From contig NZ_CP115668.1 of assembly GCF_028021195.1 (NCBI RefSeq), positions 744,001-808,000 on the forward strand: a stretch of 64,000 nucleotides of DNA, written 5' to 3'. Source of the DNA: Cutibacterium equinum. Lineage in GTDB: Bacteria > Actinomycetota > Actinomycetes > Propionibacteriales > Propionibacteriaceae. The position numbers were made by a program, and so were the translations under genes. Shown piece after piece: positions 47,111-55,423 of the stretch. The stretch's first letter is position 1, and each line of letters starts with the position of its first letter. The notes under the pieces were generated by a model. It had not been told where the DNA came from, made no database searches, and saw only the letters and a program-made list of their open reading frames with translations.

Positions 47111-47439
47111 GACTGTGATGTTCTCCAGGTCGTGTAAGGGTTGAGTCTCGGGGTGGATGCCCCGACTGATTGGGCGTGTAACGAAATCGGTTTTACGAAT
47201 GCAGGGTACCTTCTCCTGGCAATGACCTCCCACATGCTCAACGTTGTGTTGACGGAGTGCGTGACGATCACGTGTCGGCGAGGGGGATGACGCTGGTTGA
47301 CCCCTCGAGGGGCCAAGTATTACGCTGGTTTCTGCGTTGTGGTCTGTGCGATCTCGGACGGGAGTAGATCGCGCTCGATCCCCAAGGTCAGGGCTGCACC
47401 GCATTCACACCACCTGACATCAATCGGAGTCCTAACTAC
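47111..47439. other. 329-bp intergenic region, sortase/rpsA
   Basis: Divergent promoter region without a supported gene. It includes the rpsA promoter candidate and the rpsA leader of roughly 110 nt. I found no recognisable riboswitch or attenuator. Confidence 0.6.
47297..47326 (+). promoter_or_regulatory. Candidate rpsA promoter
   Basis: TTGACC (47297-47302) is followed after 18 bp by TACGCT (47321-47326); TATTAC at 47318 is an alternative with a 15-bp spacer. Gives a leader of about 105-110 nt. Confidence 0.45.
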
Positions 47440-48936
47440 ATGACCTCCTCCACTGAGGCCTCCACCTCGAACCCGGTCGACATCGACCAGCAGAATGCCG
47501 CCAACACCGCCGATGGATCCGTGGCGGTTGACGACCTTGGCAGCCCGGAGGCCTTCCTGGCCGCTGTGGACGCCACCATCAAGTACTTCAACGACGGCGA
47601 CATCGTGTCTGGCACCGTCGTCAAGGTGGACCGCGACGAGGTTCTCCTTGACATCGGTTACAAGACCGAGGGTGTCATCCCGTCCAAGGAGTTGTCGATC
47701 AAGCACGACGTGGACCCCTTCGAGGTCGTCAACGTCGGTGACGAGATCGAGGCCCTTGTCCAGCAGAAGGAGGACAAGGAAGGTCGCCTCATCCTGTCCA
47801 AGAAGCGCGCTCAGTACGAGCGCGCCTGGGGCACGATCGAGCAGATCAAGGAAGAGGACGGCGTCGTCACCGGTACCGTCATCGAGGTCGTCAAGGGTGG
47901 CCTGATCGTCGACATCGGCCTGCGTGGCTTCCTCCCCGCATCCTTGGTTGAGATGCGCCGCGTCCGCGATCTCCAGCCCTACGTCAGCCAGGAGATCGAG
48001 GCCAAGATCATCGAGCTCGACAAGAACCGCAACAACGTTGTGTTGTCTCGTCGCGCCTGGCTCGAGCAGACCCAGTCCGAGGTCCGCCAGAACTTCCTGC
48101 ACGAGCTGCAGAAGGGGCAGATTCGCAAGGGTGTCGTCTCCTCGATCGTCAACTTCGGTGCCTTCGTCGACCTCGGTGGTGTGGACGGTCTGGTCCACGT
48201 CTCCGAGCTGTCCTGGAAGCACATCGACCACCCGAATGAGGTCGTCGAGGTTGGTCAGCCCGTCACCGTCGAGGTGCTGGACGTCGACATGGACCGCGAG
48301 CGTGTCTCGCTGTCTCTCAAGGCGACCCAGGAAGATCCGTGGCAGGCCTTCGCCCGTCTGCACCAGATCGGTCAGATCGTTCCTGGCAAGGTGACCAAGC
48401 TTGTCCCGTTCGGTGCCTTCGTCCGCGTCGAGGACGGCATCGAGGGTCTGGTTCACGTCTCCGAGCTGGCCGAGCGCCACGTCGAGATCCCCGAGCAGGT
48501 CGTCACCGTCAACGACGATGTCATGGTCAAGATCATCGACATCGACCTCGACCGTCGCCGCATCTCGCTGTCGCTCAAGCAGGCCAACGAGGGCATCGAC
48601 GTCCAGTCCGACGAGTTCGATCCGTCGCTGTACGGCATGACCGCCTCCTACGACGAGGACGGCAACTACATCTACCCCGAGGGCTTCGATCCGGAGACCA
48701 ACGAGTGGAAGCCGGGCTACGACGAGCAGCGCATCGCTTGGGAGCAGCAGTACGCCGAGGCCCAGGCTCGCTGGGAGGCTCACCGCAAGCAGGTCATCGA
48801 GGCCGAGCAGGCCGACCAGGAGGCCGCCCCAGTCGACAGCGCTGGCCAGTCCTCCTACACCAGCGGCCCGGCTGAGGGCTCGCTGGCGTCCGACGAGGCT
48901 CTGCAGGCTCTCCGTGACAAGCTGACCAACAACTGA
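47440..48936 (+). CDS. rpsA: 30S ribosomal protein S1
   Basis: 498 aa with four S1 (OB-fold) repeats beginning about residues 49, 135, 220 and 308 (GDIVSGTVVKVD, EDGVVTGTVIEV, GQIRKGVVSSIVNFGAFVDL, GQIVPGKVTKLVPFGAFVRV). The acidic C-terminal extension is typical of actinobacterial S1. S1 helps the 30S subunit bind structured or leader-poor mRNA. ATG 47440 has CGGAG at a long 11-nt spacing. Terminator follows. Confidence 0.96.
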   Translation: MTSSTEASTSNPVDIDQQNAANTADGSVAVDDLGSPEAFLAAVDATIKYFNDGDIVSGTVVKVDRDEVLLDIGYKTEGVIPSKELSIKHDVDPFEVVNVGDEIEALVQQKEDKEGRLILSKKRAQYERAWGTIEQIKEEDGVVTGTVIEVVKGGLIVDIGLRGFLPASLVEMRRVRDLQPYVSQEIEAKIIELDKNRNNVVLSRRAWLEQTQSEVRQNFLHELQKGQIRKGVVSSIVNFGAFVDLGGVDGLVHVSELSWKHIDHPNEVVEVGQPVTVEVLDVDMDRERVSLSLKATQEDPWQAFARLHQIGQIVPGKVTKLVPFGAFVRVEDGIEGLVHVSELAERHVEIPEQVVTVNDDVMVKIIDIDLDRRRISLSLKQANEGIDVQSDEFDPSLYGMTASYDEDGNYIYPEGFDPETNEWKPGYDEQRIAWEQQYAEAQARWEAHRKQVIEAEQADQEAAPVDSAGQSSYTSGPAEGSLASDEALQALRDKLTNN

Positions 48937-48953
48937 TTGGTCGACCCATCGCA

Positions 48954-48991
48954 ACGTGGGCCCCGCCATTGTGGCGGGGCCCCACGTGTTT
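48954..48991 (+). terminator. Terminator after rpsA
   Basis: ACGTGGGCCCCGCC (48954-48967) pairs with 48973-48987 across a 5-nt loop, with a single bulged base, then GTTTGT. It also lies beyond the 3' end of the convergent lipoprotein gene. Confidence 0.8.
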
Positions 48992-49055
48992 GTGGGTAGG
49001 AGTGTGAAAGAGCCGAGCCCCGACAGATCGAGGCTCGGCAAGGTCAGGCTAGGAC

Positions 49056-49964
49056 TTACTTGGTTGCGGCTTCCTTGAGGGTCTGGCCGTAATGCTGCTT
49101 GAACCAGGACGCGATGGTCTTGTTATCGCCCTCAGCGCCCTGTTTCACCATGTCCCAACGAGAACCCATACTCTTGAGCGTTTCGGTGATGTCGGTGCCG
49201 TCGTTTTTGGCGGCCTTGGTCATCTTTCCGCTGGCCAGATCAACGGTGAAGTTGTACTCCTGGCCCATGGCATCGCTGTACTTGTGCTTGATCATGGTGT
49301 TGGAGTTGAAGTCGTAGGTGTAGTGGTCCTTGAATGGCTTCTCGGTGCTCGGGTCAATCTTGGTGAGCACAACCTTGTGAGCGGATCGGTCGATGGAGAT
49401 GGCGAGGCCAGCGTCTGCAAATGGGGAACCGGTGGTGACAGTGTCAGTGAGCTTGCCGCCCTTCTCGACGAATTTGCCCGACGAGCCGTGACGCTTCGTG
49501 GCCGGAGCCCCTGCGCCGCGGTGGCTCTTCTTGGTGGCCTTGTGTGCCGAGGTGTGCGAGGGGCTTCCAGACTTCGTGGCCGGAGCCCCTGCGCCGCGGT
49601 GGCTCTTCTTGGTGGCCTTGTGTGCTGAGGTCTGTGACGAGTCGTGTCCCTTGTCCTGGGTCTTGTGCGCTGAGGTCTGAGGGGAGTACTCATTTCCCTT
49701 GCCCCCAGAGGTCGTAAAATCATCGTCCTCCTCCGTGACCGCGCTCGACGAGGCATGTGAGGGCGTGGAGGATACTGATGCCGCTGATGCAGGAGTGGAC
49801 GGCGACGCCACAGTAGATAGCGTGACAGACGAGGATGCCACAGCAGACGGGTTGCCAGACGGTATGGCGGACACTGACGAACCAGATCCGGAGTGGCCAC
49901 ACGCGGTCGCGGTGAGGGACAGTCCGAGAACGAGTCCGGTTGTGAGTAACTTGCGCGGTTTCAT
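49056..49964 (-). CDS. Putative lipoprotein with 26-aa tandem repeat
   Basis: 302 aa. Signal peptide LVLGLSLTATAC with the lipidation Cys about residue 22, then a Ser/Thr/Val-rich linker. Two near-identical 26-aa repeats (TSAHKATKKSHRGAGAPATK plus six variable residues) and a diverged TSAHK copy follow. A C-terminal beta-rich domain (VVLTKIDPSTEKPFKDHYTYDF) resembles no family I recognise. AAGGAGA 6 nt before ATG 49964. The start overlaps the stop of the CobN-like remnant (ATGA), so the two were probably one operon. Likely surface or cell-wall exposed. Confidence 0.8.
   Translation of the reverse strand: MKPRKLLTTGLVLGLSLTATACGHSGSGSSVSAIPSGNPSAVASSSVTLSTVASPSTPASAASVSSTPSHASSSAVTEEDDDFTTSGGKGNEYSPQTSAHKTQDKGHDSSQTSAHKATKKSHRGAGAPATKSGSPSHTSAHKATKKSHRGAGAPATKRHGSSGKFVEKGGKLTDTVTTGSPFADAGLAISIDRSAHKVVLTKIDPSTEKPFKDHYTYDFNSNTMIKHKYSDAMGQEYNFTVDLASGKMTKAAKNDGTDITETLKSMGSRWDMVKQGAEGDNKTIASWFKQHYGQTLKEAATK
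49494..49633 (-). repeat. 78-bp tandem repeat inside the lipoprotein gene
   Basis: The segment starting 49494 recurs at 49572 with a 78-bp period and almost no base changes over about 60 bp. It encodes the basic TSAHKATKKSHRGAGAPATK units. Near identity at DNA level implies recent duplication and possible copy-number variation. Confidence 0.9.
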
Positions 49965-50734
49965 TGGTGTTCTCCTTGGGGTTGATTGTTTCCGTGTGGT
50001 CCGTCCTCCAGACCGGCGTCGAGGTCGATCAGGAGGTCGGTGAGTTCCTGGATGCGCGACTGGTCGGGATGCCAGTAGCTGCGTCGTTGCATCGTCAAGA
50101 GACTTGTGACGACCGACATCAGAGCTGTGGGATTGTTGGCTCGCAGACGTTCCCGGACCGCCAGGTCGTCGATGTAGCACTCGTGCATGCGCTCGATCGC
50201 CCATTCGGGTACCGCTTTCGCAGTGGCCGCCAGCCCGAGGACATTGGTGAATCTCTTGGCGATCTCGTCTCCACCGTGCTGGTCGTGGGAGAGCATGGCG
50301 TCGATCCACGCCGGGTTGAGGGCTCGAGTTCGCAGGCCGCGCACCGTGGAGTCCTCGATGTCGTCGACGTGGATGGTGGGGTCGACGGTGTCACAGATGA
50401 CGGCCTGGGGACGCTTGCCCCGGGTCCGTTCGACCCCGGACATCAGTCCGCCGATGAACTCGTAGTAGTGGTCGAGGTCGCTGATCTCGTACTCGTGGTT
50501 CGACCGTGCCTGGGTGACCAGTTCGACCTGGCCGAGATGGGCGTCGAACAGCTCCGGAGCCGCATCACCATGGTGGGTCCGGGTGTAGACGTGGTTCATG
50601 CGGCGCGCGTAGATCTCGGCGAGGTCGCCGTCAGCACCCCAGGAGTTCGTCTCGACGATGGAGGTCAGCGAGGTGCCGTAATCAGTCGGGGAGGGGCCGA
50701 ACAACCGCGCCCGGGACAGCTCCGGATTCTCACC
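49961..50734 (-). pseudogene. CobN/HmuS-like chelatase remnant (C-terminal fragment)
   Basis: About 255 codons match only the C-terminal end of CobN/ChlH-type large chelatase subunits: NPELSRARLFGPSPTDYGTSL, YARRMNHVYT, ISDLDHYYEFIGGLMSGVERTRGKRP, LNPAWIDAML and an HGGDEI segment. Full-length members exceed 1100 aa. Upstream the frame closes at TAA 50780-50782 and no further CobN-like sequence appears before the DtxR box, so the N-terminal three quarters are gone. The listed 247-aa reading frame would start at TTG 50704 without a ribosome site. CobN-like HmuS removes iron from haem in some anaerobes, which fits the adjacent haem operon; this link is inference. Confidence 0.8.
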
Positions 50735-50893
50735 GGTATTCGTTGTCGAAGAGACGGTTGCGTGGCAACGATCGGAAGCTTAGCAAGCCTGAGTGGGAGT
50801 CGTCCCGGGCCCCCGTATCTCCTCTTGTCAGCGCGGTTGTAACCAACGTTCCAGCCCGCGCGCGTCAAGGAGTGAGACCCTTGCGCATAGCAC

Positions 50894-50912
50894 TTAGGTA
50901 AGGCTACCCTAC
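50894..50912. promoter_or_regulatory. DtxR/IdeR iron box upstream of htaA
   Basis: TTAGGTAAGGCTACCCTAC matches the DtxR/IdeR consensus TTAGGTTAGGCTAACCTAA at 16 of 19 positions. It lies 47 bp before the htaA ATG and in the divergent region with the CobN-like remnant, so it could repress both directions when iron is plentiful. A 5-bp hairpin GGCTC/GAGCC (50918-50932) sits between box and gene. The 224-bp divergent region holds no other gene. Confidence 0.85.
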
Positions 50913-50958
50913 AGGTGGGCTCAAGGAGAGCCTCATGTGTTAGCAAAGGGGACGTCTC

Positions 50959-52371
50959 ATGACCACATCGGCCATGCGCAGACTCGTCGCCAGCGTGCTC
51001 GGGGCCATGGTGGCTCTGGCCGGAGTTCTTGTTTCTCCGGCAGCGTGGGCGGCCGACGGTCCGACTGTGACCGTCTCATCAGCATCTCGCGATGGTGGCA
51101 AGGTCACCATCACCGGACAGGGATTCGCGGCCGAAGGGACCGGCGTCTACGTCGCCGTCGCTCCCTCATCGGTCCAGGAGTTTTATGGCAATTCGGACAA
51201 GTTCGTCGGATATGACCCAAACGCGTCCATGACGGAATCTGCCTCCACGATCTGGGTCTACCCACCGGCGATGAAGGCCGTGGGCTCCAAATTCGCCCAG
51301 GGTGCACCGATGGCTGCAGACGGTTCGTTCACCATCGAGATGTACGTGCCTGCCTTCGAGAAGGGTAAGGACTACGTCGTCCTGACCACCAAGGCCCACG
51401 GCGTCGGGAAGCGCGACAAGACCAATGACACTCGTACCACGGTGACCTATGAGGCTGTTCCGGCTTCCCCGGCACCAGGTGCGTCGGAGTCCCCGTCGGC
51501 TCCAGCCAAGCCCAGCACCCCTGCCAAACCGAGCACCCCGGCCAAGCCGGGCGTTCCTGCCAAGCCCAGCACCCCCGCCAAGGCCTCGTCCACGATCAAG
51601 CCTGCTCCGGCCAAGCCGGCTGCTACCACCCCGGCTCGCCACCGTACCGTCACCAAGAAGGTCTGCACCGCTGGCCAGTCCAAGGTCACCGCAGGTTCCC
51701 TGAAGTGGGGTCTGCGCACGTCATTCACCAGCTACCTGCGTGGTCCGATCGCCAATGGCTCCTGGAAGCTGTCGAACGGCGCTGAATGGGACGGCTCGGC
51801 CTTCACCTTCCCGCTGAGCAACGGATCCTTCGATCCCGCCACGAAGTCGGGCACCCTCAACTATTCCGGGACCGTCCACATGACTGGTCACAACGGCATC
51901 CTCGACATGACGATCGCCAACCCCACCTTGGTTGTCAAGGGATCGACGGGTCACGTGTACATGGACGTCAAGTCCTCCTCGATGGACGGCAAGAAGACCG
52001 ATTACGGACGAGTTGACTTCGCCACCTTCTCCACGTCCACCTCGGGAAACGTCAAGATCGCTGGCTCCTCGGTCAAGCTCACCGCCCAGGGGGCGAAGGC
52101 CTTCGCCGGGTTCTACAAGACTGGTGAGCCGATGGATTCGCTGTCCTCGAGCCTCACCCTCTCCACCGAGAAGGTGTGCCACGACGTCACCGTCGATGCC
52201 GTCACCGGCAAGATCATCAGCGGGGGCAGTGGCTCTGGACACACCCTGCCCGCCACCGGTGCCCTCGGACCATCGACCGCCCGCGGTGACCTCGCTGCTG
52301 CTGGCAGCGTGGCCTTCATCGTCGTCATCTCGGCGGCCCTCGCGTGCCGGCGCCGCTACTGCGAGCTCTGA
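50959..52371 (+). CDS. htaA: HtaA-domain haem-binding surface protein with LPATG anchor
   Basis: 470 aa. Sec signal peptide (about residues 1-31, ending SPAAWAADG), an immunoglobulin-like N-terminal domain, a PAKPST repeat linker (about 182-208), and an HtaA domain (about 230-360: LKWGLRTSFTSYL, GSWKLSNGAEWDGSAFTFPLSNGSFDPATKSG). C-terminal LPATG (430-434), a hydrophobic segment and CRRR tail form a sortase signal. Expected to take haem from host proteins and hand it to HmuT. AAAGGGGA 8 nt upstream of ATG. First gene after the iron box. Confidence 0.9.
   Translation: MTTSAMRRLVASVLGAMVALAGVLVSPAAWAADGPTVTVSSASRDGGKVTITGQGFAAEGTGVYVAVAPSSVQEFYGNSDKFVGYDPNASMTESASTIWVYPPAMKAVGSKFAQGAPMAADGSFTIEMYVPAFEKGKDYVVLTTKAHGVGKRDKTNDTRTTVTYEAVPASPAPGASESPSAPAKPSTPAKPSTPAKPGVPAKPSTPAKASSTIKPAPAKPAATTPARHRTVTKKVCTAGQSKVTAGSLKWGLRTSFTSYLRGPIANGSWKLSNGAEWDGSAFTFPLSNGSFDPATKSGTLNYSGTVHMTGHNGILDMTIANPTLVVKGSTGHVYMDVKSSSMDGKKTDYGRVDFATFSTSTSGNVKIAGSSVKLTAQGAKAFAGFYKTGEPMDSLSSSLTLSTEKVCHDVTVDAVTGKIISGGSGSGHTLPATGALGPSTARGDLAAAGSVAFIVVISAALACRRRYCEL
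51502..51582 (+). repeat. 18-bp repeat encoding the PAKPST linker of HtaA
   Basis: Four to five imperfect 18-bp units encode PAKPST/PAKPGV in tandem. Proline/lysine linkers of this kind span the cell wall. Confidence 0.8.
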
Positions 52372-52394
52372 TCCATCCATCCCGATTCACCTCA

Positions 52395-52428
52395 GGTGGG
52401 GGTGAGGTCAGCCGACCTCGCCCCCACC
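52395..52428 (+). terminator. Strong intercistronic hairpin, htaA/hmuT
   Basis: A 15-bp stem (52395-52409 with 52414-52428, one G-T pair) closes a 4-nt loop AGCC. There is no T-run, and hmuT starts 21 nt later. It may partly terminate transcription or stabilise the htaA mRNA, so that surface receptor outnumbers transporter. Confidence 0.6.
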
Positions 52429-52449
52429 ATCTCCCTGAAAGGTCATCCC

Positions 52450-53562
52450 ATGCCTCGGATGCGCCGTCGAATTGCCGGAGTCGGCCTCGTCCTCGCGATG
52501 CTGGTTGCCGGGTGTGGCCCTTCCTCCGCACAGTCCCAGACATCTCCCCAATCCGTGGCCTCCGCGGCGTCGTCACCGTCGTCACCGTCGGCGCACCCGA
52601 GCACTCCCGCCACGACGGCGCCGAAGCTGCCCGACCCGCGTAGCCTTCGCGGCCTCACCGAGGTGGCGGAACTGTCTGACCCGGCACCCGTCAATGGGTC
52701 GTTCAACCAGAAGCTTCCGGTTACGGTCACTGACGTCGAGGGCAACAAGGTGACGATCACCGACACCTCCCGAATCCTGGCCCTCGACCTCTATGGCACC
52801 CTCTCCCGTACCCTCATCGGACTGGGCATGGGAGACAAGATCGTCGGGCGCACCGTCTCCTCAACCGAGGACCAGTTACACGATCTGCCCGTCGTCACCG
52901 AGAACGGCCACGTCCTCAACGTTGAGGCTATTGCCGCCCTCAAGCCGTCGGTGATCATTGCTGACCGTAGCGTTGGCCCTCGTGAAGCCCTTGATCAGCT
53001 TCGCAAGTCCGGGATTCCCGTTGTTCTCGTCGACCCGCATCGCAGTGTCGACACCACCCCCGATCTCATCCGCACGGTCGCGAAAGCAGTAGGTATGCCT
53101 GCTGCCGGTGAGGCCCTGGTGAAGCGCACCCAGGGCGAGATCGATGCGGCCAAGAAGCAGATCGCCCAGTGGGCACCGAAGAAGCCGATGAAGGTCGCCT
53201 TCCTCTACGTGCGTGGCACGGCCGGCATTTTCTTCATCCTCGGGTCCGAGGACGGGGCCAGTGAACTCATTCACGGTGTGGGAGGCGACGATGTTGCCGG
53301 GGACAAGGGAATCAAGAGCGTTGCTCCCGCCAATGCGGAATCCCTCGTCTCCCTCAACCCGGATGCCATCTTCGTCATGAAGGCCGGGCTGGCCTCCACC
53401 GGCGGCATGAAAGGTCTGCTGGCCAGAGCTGGAGTCGCCAACACCACTGCCGGCAAGAACCAGCGCGTCATCTCCATCCCGGACGGTATCTCCCTGTCCT
53501 TCGGACCGCAGACCGGCGAGGTGCTCACCTTGGTCGCCAAGGCACTGTACGGGGTCAAATGA
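52450..53562 (+). CDS. hmuT: Haem ABC transporter, substrate-binding lipoprotein
   Basis: 370 aa. Lipoprotein signal VLAMLVAGCGPS (Cys about residue 21), a Ser/Pro linker and a class III periplasmic-binding fold (SRILALDLYGTLSRTLIGLGMGDKIVGRT, NVEAIAALKPSVIIAD). Receives haem from HtaA at the outer membrane face. ATG 52450 has GAAAGG upstream. The stop overlaps hmuU. Confidence 0.9.
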   Translation: MPRMRRRIAGVGLVLAMLVAGCGPSSAQSQTSPQSVASAASSPSSPSAHPSTPATTAPKLPDPRSLRGLTEVAELSDPAPVNGSFNQKLPVTVTDVEGNKVTITDTSRILALDLYGTLSRTLIGLGMGDKIVGRTVSSTEDQLHDLPVVTENGHVLNVEAIAALKPSVIIADRSVGPREALDQLRKSGIPVVLVDPHRSVDTTPDLIRTVAKAVGMPAAGEALVKRTQGEIDAAKKQIAQWAPKKPMKVAFLYVRGTAGIFFILGSEDGASELIHGVGGDDVAGDKGIKSVAPANAESLVSLNPDAIFVMKAGLASTGGMKGLLARAGVANTTAGKNQRVISIPDGISLSFGPQTGEVLTLVAKALYGVK

Positions 53563-54617
53563 GCGCGCTCGCCCAGCCCGCGAAGGCGCGGACGGGAATG
53601 GCCCGACGAGCGCGAACCCGAGTCGTCACGGTAAGCCTCCTGGTCGTCATCCTGTGTTGCCTGGTGCTGGTCTCGGCGATGGTCGGGCAGTACCGAGTCG
53701 AGGCTGCTGATGTTGTCAGAGCCGTGTTCGGGCGTTCGTTGTCCGACCCGATGGCGACGTCAGTGCTGTGGCAGATTCGGTTCCCGCGTATCGTCCTGGG
53801 CCTGTTGGTGGGAGCCAGCCTTGCGGTGGCCGGAACTGTCATGCAGGCGCTGTTCTCCAACCCTCTTGCTGAACCCGGTGTCATCGGCGTCTCGTCGGGG
53901 GCTGCGGTGGGGGCGTCGCTCATGATCGTGGTGGCTCCCACCTTCCTGTCCGGATTCGGGGTTCCCGCGGCTGCCTTCGTCTCGGGATTACTGGCGGCCA
54001 GCGCCGTCTACGTCATGGCACGCTCCGGACAACGGGCGGAATCGACGACCCTCGTGCTGACCGGCATCGCGGTGACGGCGATCTGCTCGGCGATCACATC
54101 GGTGTCGACCTTCGTCGCCCCGACGACCGCACGAGACCAGATCGTCTTCTGGCAGATGGGCTCCCTCAACGGGGCCACCTGGAATCAGGTGGCGACAGTG
54201 GGGACGGTGGCCGCAGTGGGCATCGTCTGGGCCCTGCTCATCGCCGCCAAGCTCGACACCTTGGCCCTGGGGGAGAGGGCTGCCGGACATCTCGGCATCA
54301 ACGTCAATCGGCTGAGGTTGTCGTCGATCGCCCTGACAGCCCTGCTCACCTCTGCCGCGGTGGCCTACGCCGGGGTCATCACCTTCGTCGGACTGATCGT
54401 GCCCCATGTGCTTCGGCTGATCATCGGACCGGCGAACACATGGCTCATCCCGGCCTCCTTGCTGGGCGGATGTGTGTTGGTGACCTTGTCAGACGTCGCT
54501 GCTCGCACCCTCGTTCCGTACGCCGACCTTCCCATCGGCATCTTCACCGCCATCGTGGGCGGGCCAACCTTCTTCATCCTGTTACGACGGGGGATGCGAC
54601 GAGGGGGAGCGTTGTGA
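53559..54617 (+). CDS. hmuU: Haem ABC transporter, permease
   Basis: 352-aa FecCD-family permease with about ten transmembrane helices. Family segments: RFPRIVLGLLVGASLAVAGTVMQALFSNPLAEPGVIGVSSGAAVGA, and YAGVITFVGLIVPHVLR. ATG 53559 overlaps the hmuT stop by 4 bp. Confidence 0.93.
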   Translation: MSALAQPAKARTGMARRARTRVVTVSLLVVILCCLVLVSAMVGQYRVEAADVVRAVFGRSLSDPMATSVLWQIRFPRIVLGLLVGASLAVAGTVMQALFSNPLAEPGVIGVSSGAAVGASLMIVVAPTFLSGFGVPAAAFVSGLLAASAVYVMARSGQRAESTTLVLTGIAVTAICSAITSVSTFVAPTTARDQIVFWQMGSLNGATWNQVATVGTVAAVGIVWALLIAAKLDTLALGERAAGHLGINVNRLRLSSIALTALLTSAAVAYAGVITFVGLIVPHVLRLIIGPANTWLIPASLLGGCVLVTLSDVAARTLVPYADLPIGIFTAIVGGPTFFILLRRGMRRGGAL

Positions 54618-55423
54618 TGATCCGTGCCCGTGATGTGTCCTTCCGGTACGGGGAGCGCACGATCCTCGACGGGGTCGATCTCGACGTCGAGGCCGGGGAA
54701 TTCGTCGGCCTGCTCGGGCCCAACGGGGCCGGCAAGACGACCCTGTTGAGCGTGCTGTGTGGAGACCTTGACGGGTGGCAGGGAAGCGTCGAACTCGACG
54801 GGGTGCCGCTGCAGGACCTCACGCGACCCGAGTTGGCCCTGCGCCGCTCTGTCATGCCCCAGTTCAGCGAGTTCCCGTTCTCCTATCTGGTTCACGACAT
54901 CGTCATGATGGGACGTGCCCCGCATCCGCGCAGTTTCGATGACGCCCTCCTCGTCGAGGCTGCGATGGAGCGCACCGAGGTCACCGCCCTGGCAGACCGG
55001 GAGGTCACCGCCCTGTCAGGAGGCGAACGCTCCCGGGTGACCCTGGCCCGGGTGCTGGCCCAGGACGCCCGCTGTGTCTTTCTCGACGAGCCGACCGCTG
55101 CCCTCGACATCTGTCATCAGGAACGCACCATGGCGATCTGTCATGACCTGGCTGCAGCGGGATGTGCCGTGGTTGCAGTGATGCATGACGTGGGATTGGC
55201 GGCAGCCTGCTGCGACCGCATCGCCCTGCTCTCCGAAGGCAAACTCGTGGCCGTCGGCACACCCGAGGAGGTGGTCACGGAGAGTAACCTCAGCCGCGTG
55301 TACGGATGGCCCATTGACGTCATCACATTGCCGACCGGGGAAATTGTCGTCCTGCCCAGACGGTCCCGGACGACCATCCGAGACGAGCGAAGGACACCAT
55401 GCCCACAGATACAACAGCGGTGA
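54614..55423 (+). CDS. hmuV: Haem ABC transporter, ATPase
   Basis: 269 aa. Walker A GPNGAGKTTLL, Q-loop PQFSEF, signature LSGGERSRVTLARVLAQ, Walker B CVFLDEPTAALD and switch His in MHDVGLAAA. Start is GTG 54614 (overlapping the hmuU stop) or ATG 54617. Its 3' end overlaps the next ABC gene by 25 bp, indicating one transcript. Confidence 0.93.
   Translation: MMIRARDVSFRYGERTILDGVDLDVEAGEFVGLLGPNGAGKTTLLSVLCGDLDGWQGSVELDGVPLQDLTRPELALRRSVMPQFSEFPFSYLVHDIVMMGRAPHPRSFDDALLVEAAMERTEVTALADREVTALSGGERSRVTLARVLAQDARCVFLDEPTAALDICHQERTMAICHDLAAAGCAVVAVMHDVGLAAACCDRIALLSEGKLVAVGTPEEVVTESNLSRVYGWPIDVITLPTGEIVVLPRRSRTTIRDERRTPCPQIQQR

Noticed and set aside
50704-50782. Treating the 247-aa CobN-like frame as an intact gene from TTG 50704
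   Set aside because: No ribosome site; homology continues upstream of that TTG to about 50731-50740 and then stops, as expected for a truncated gene.
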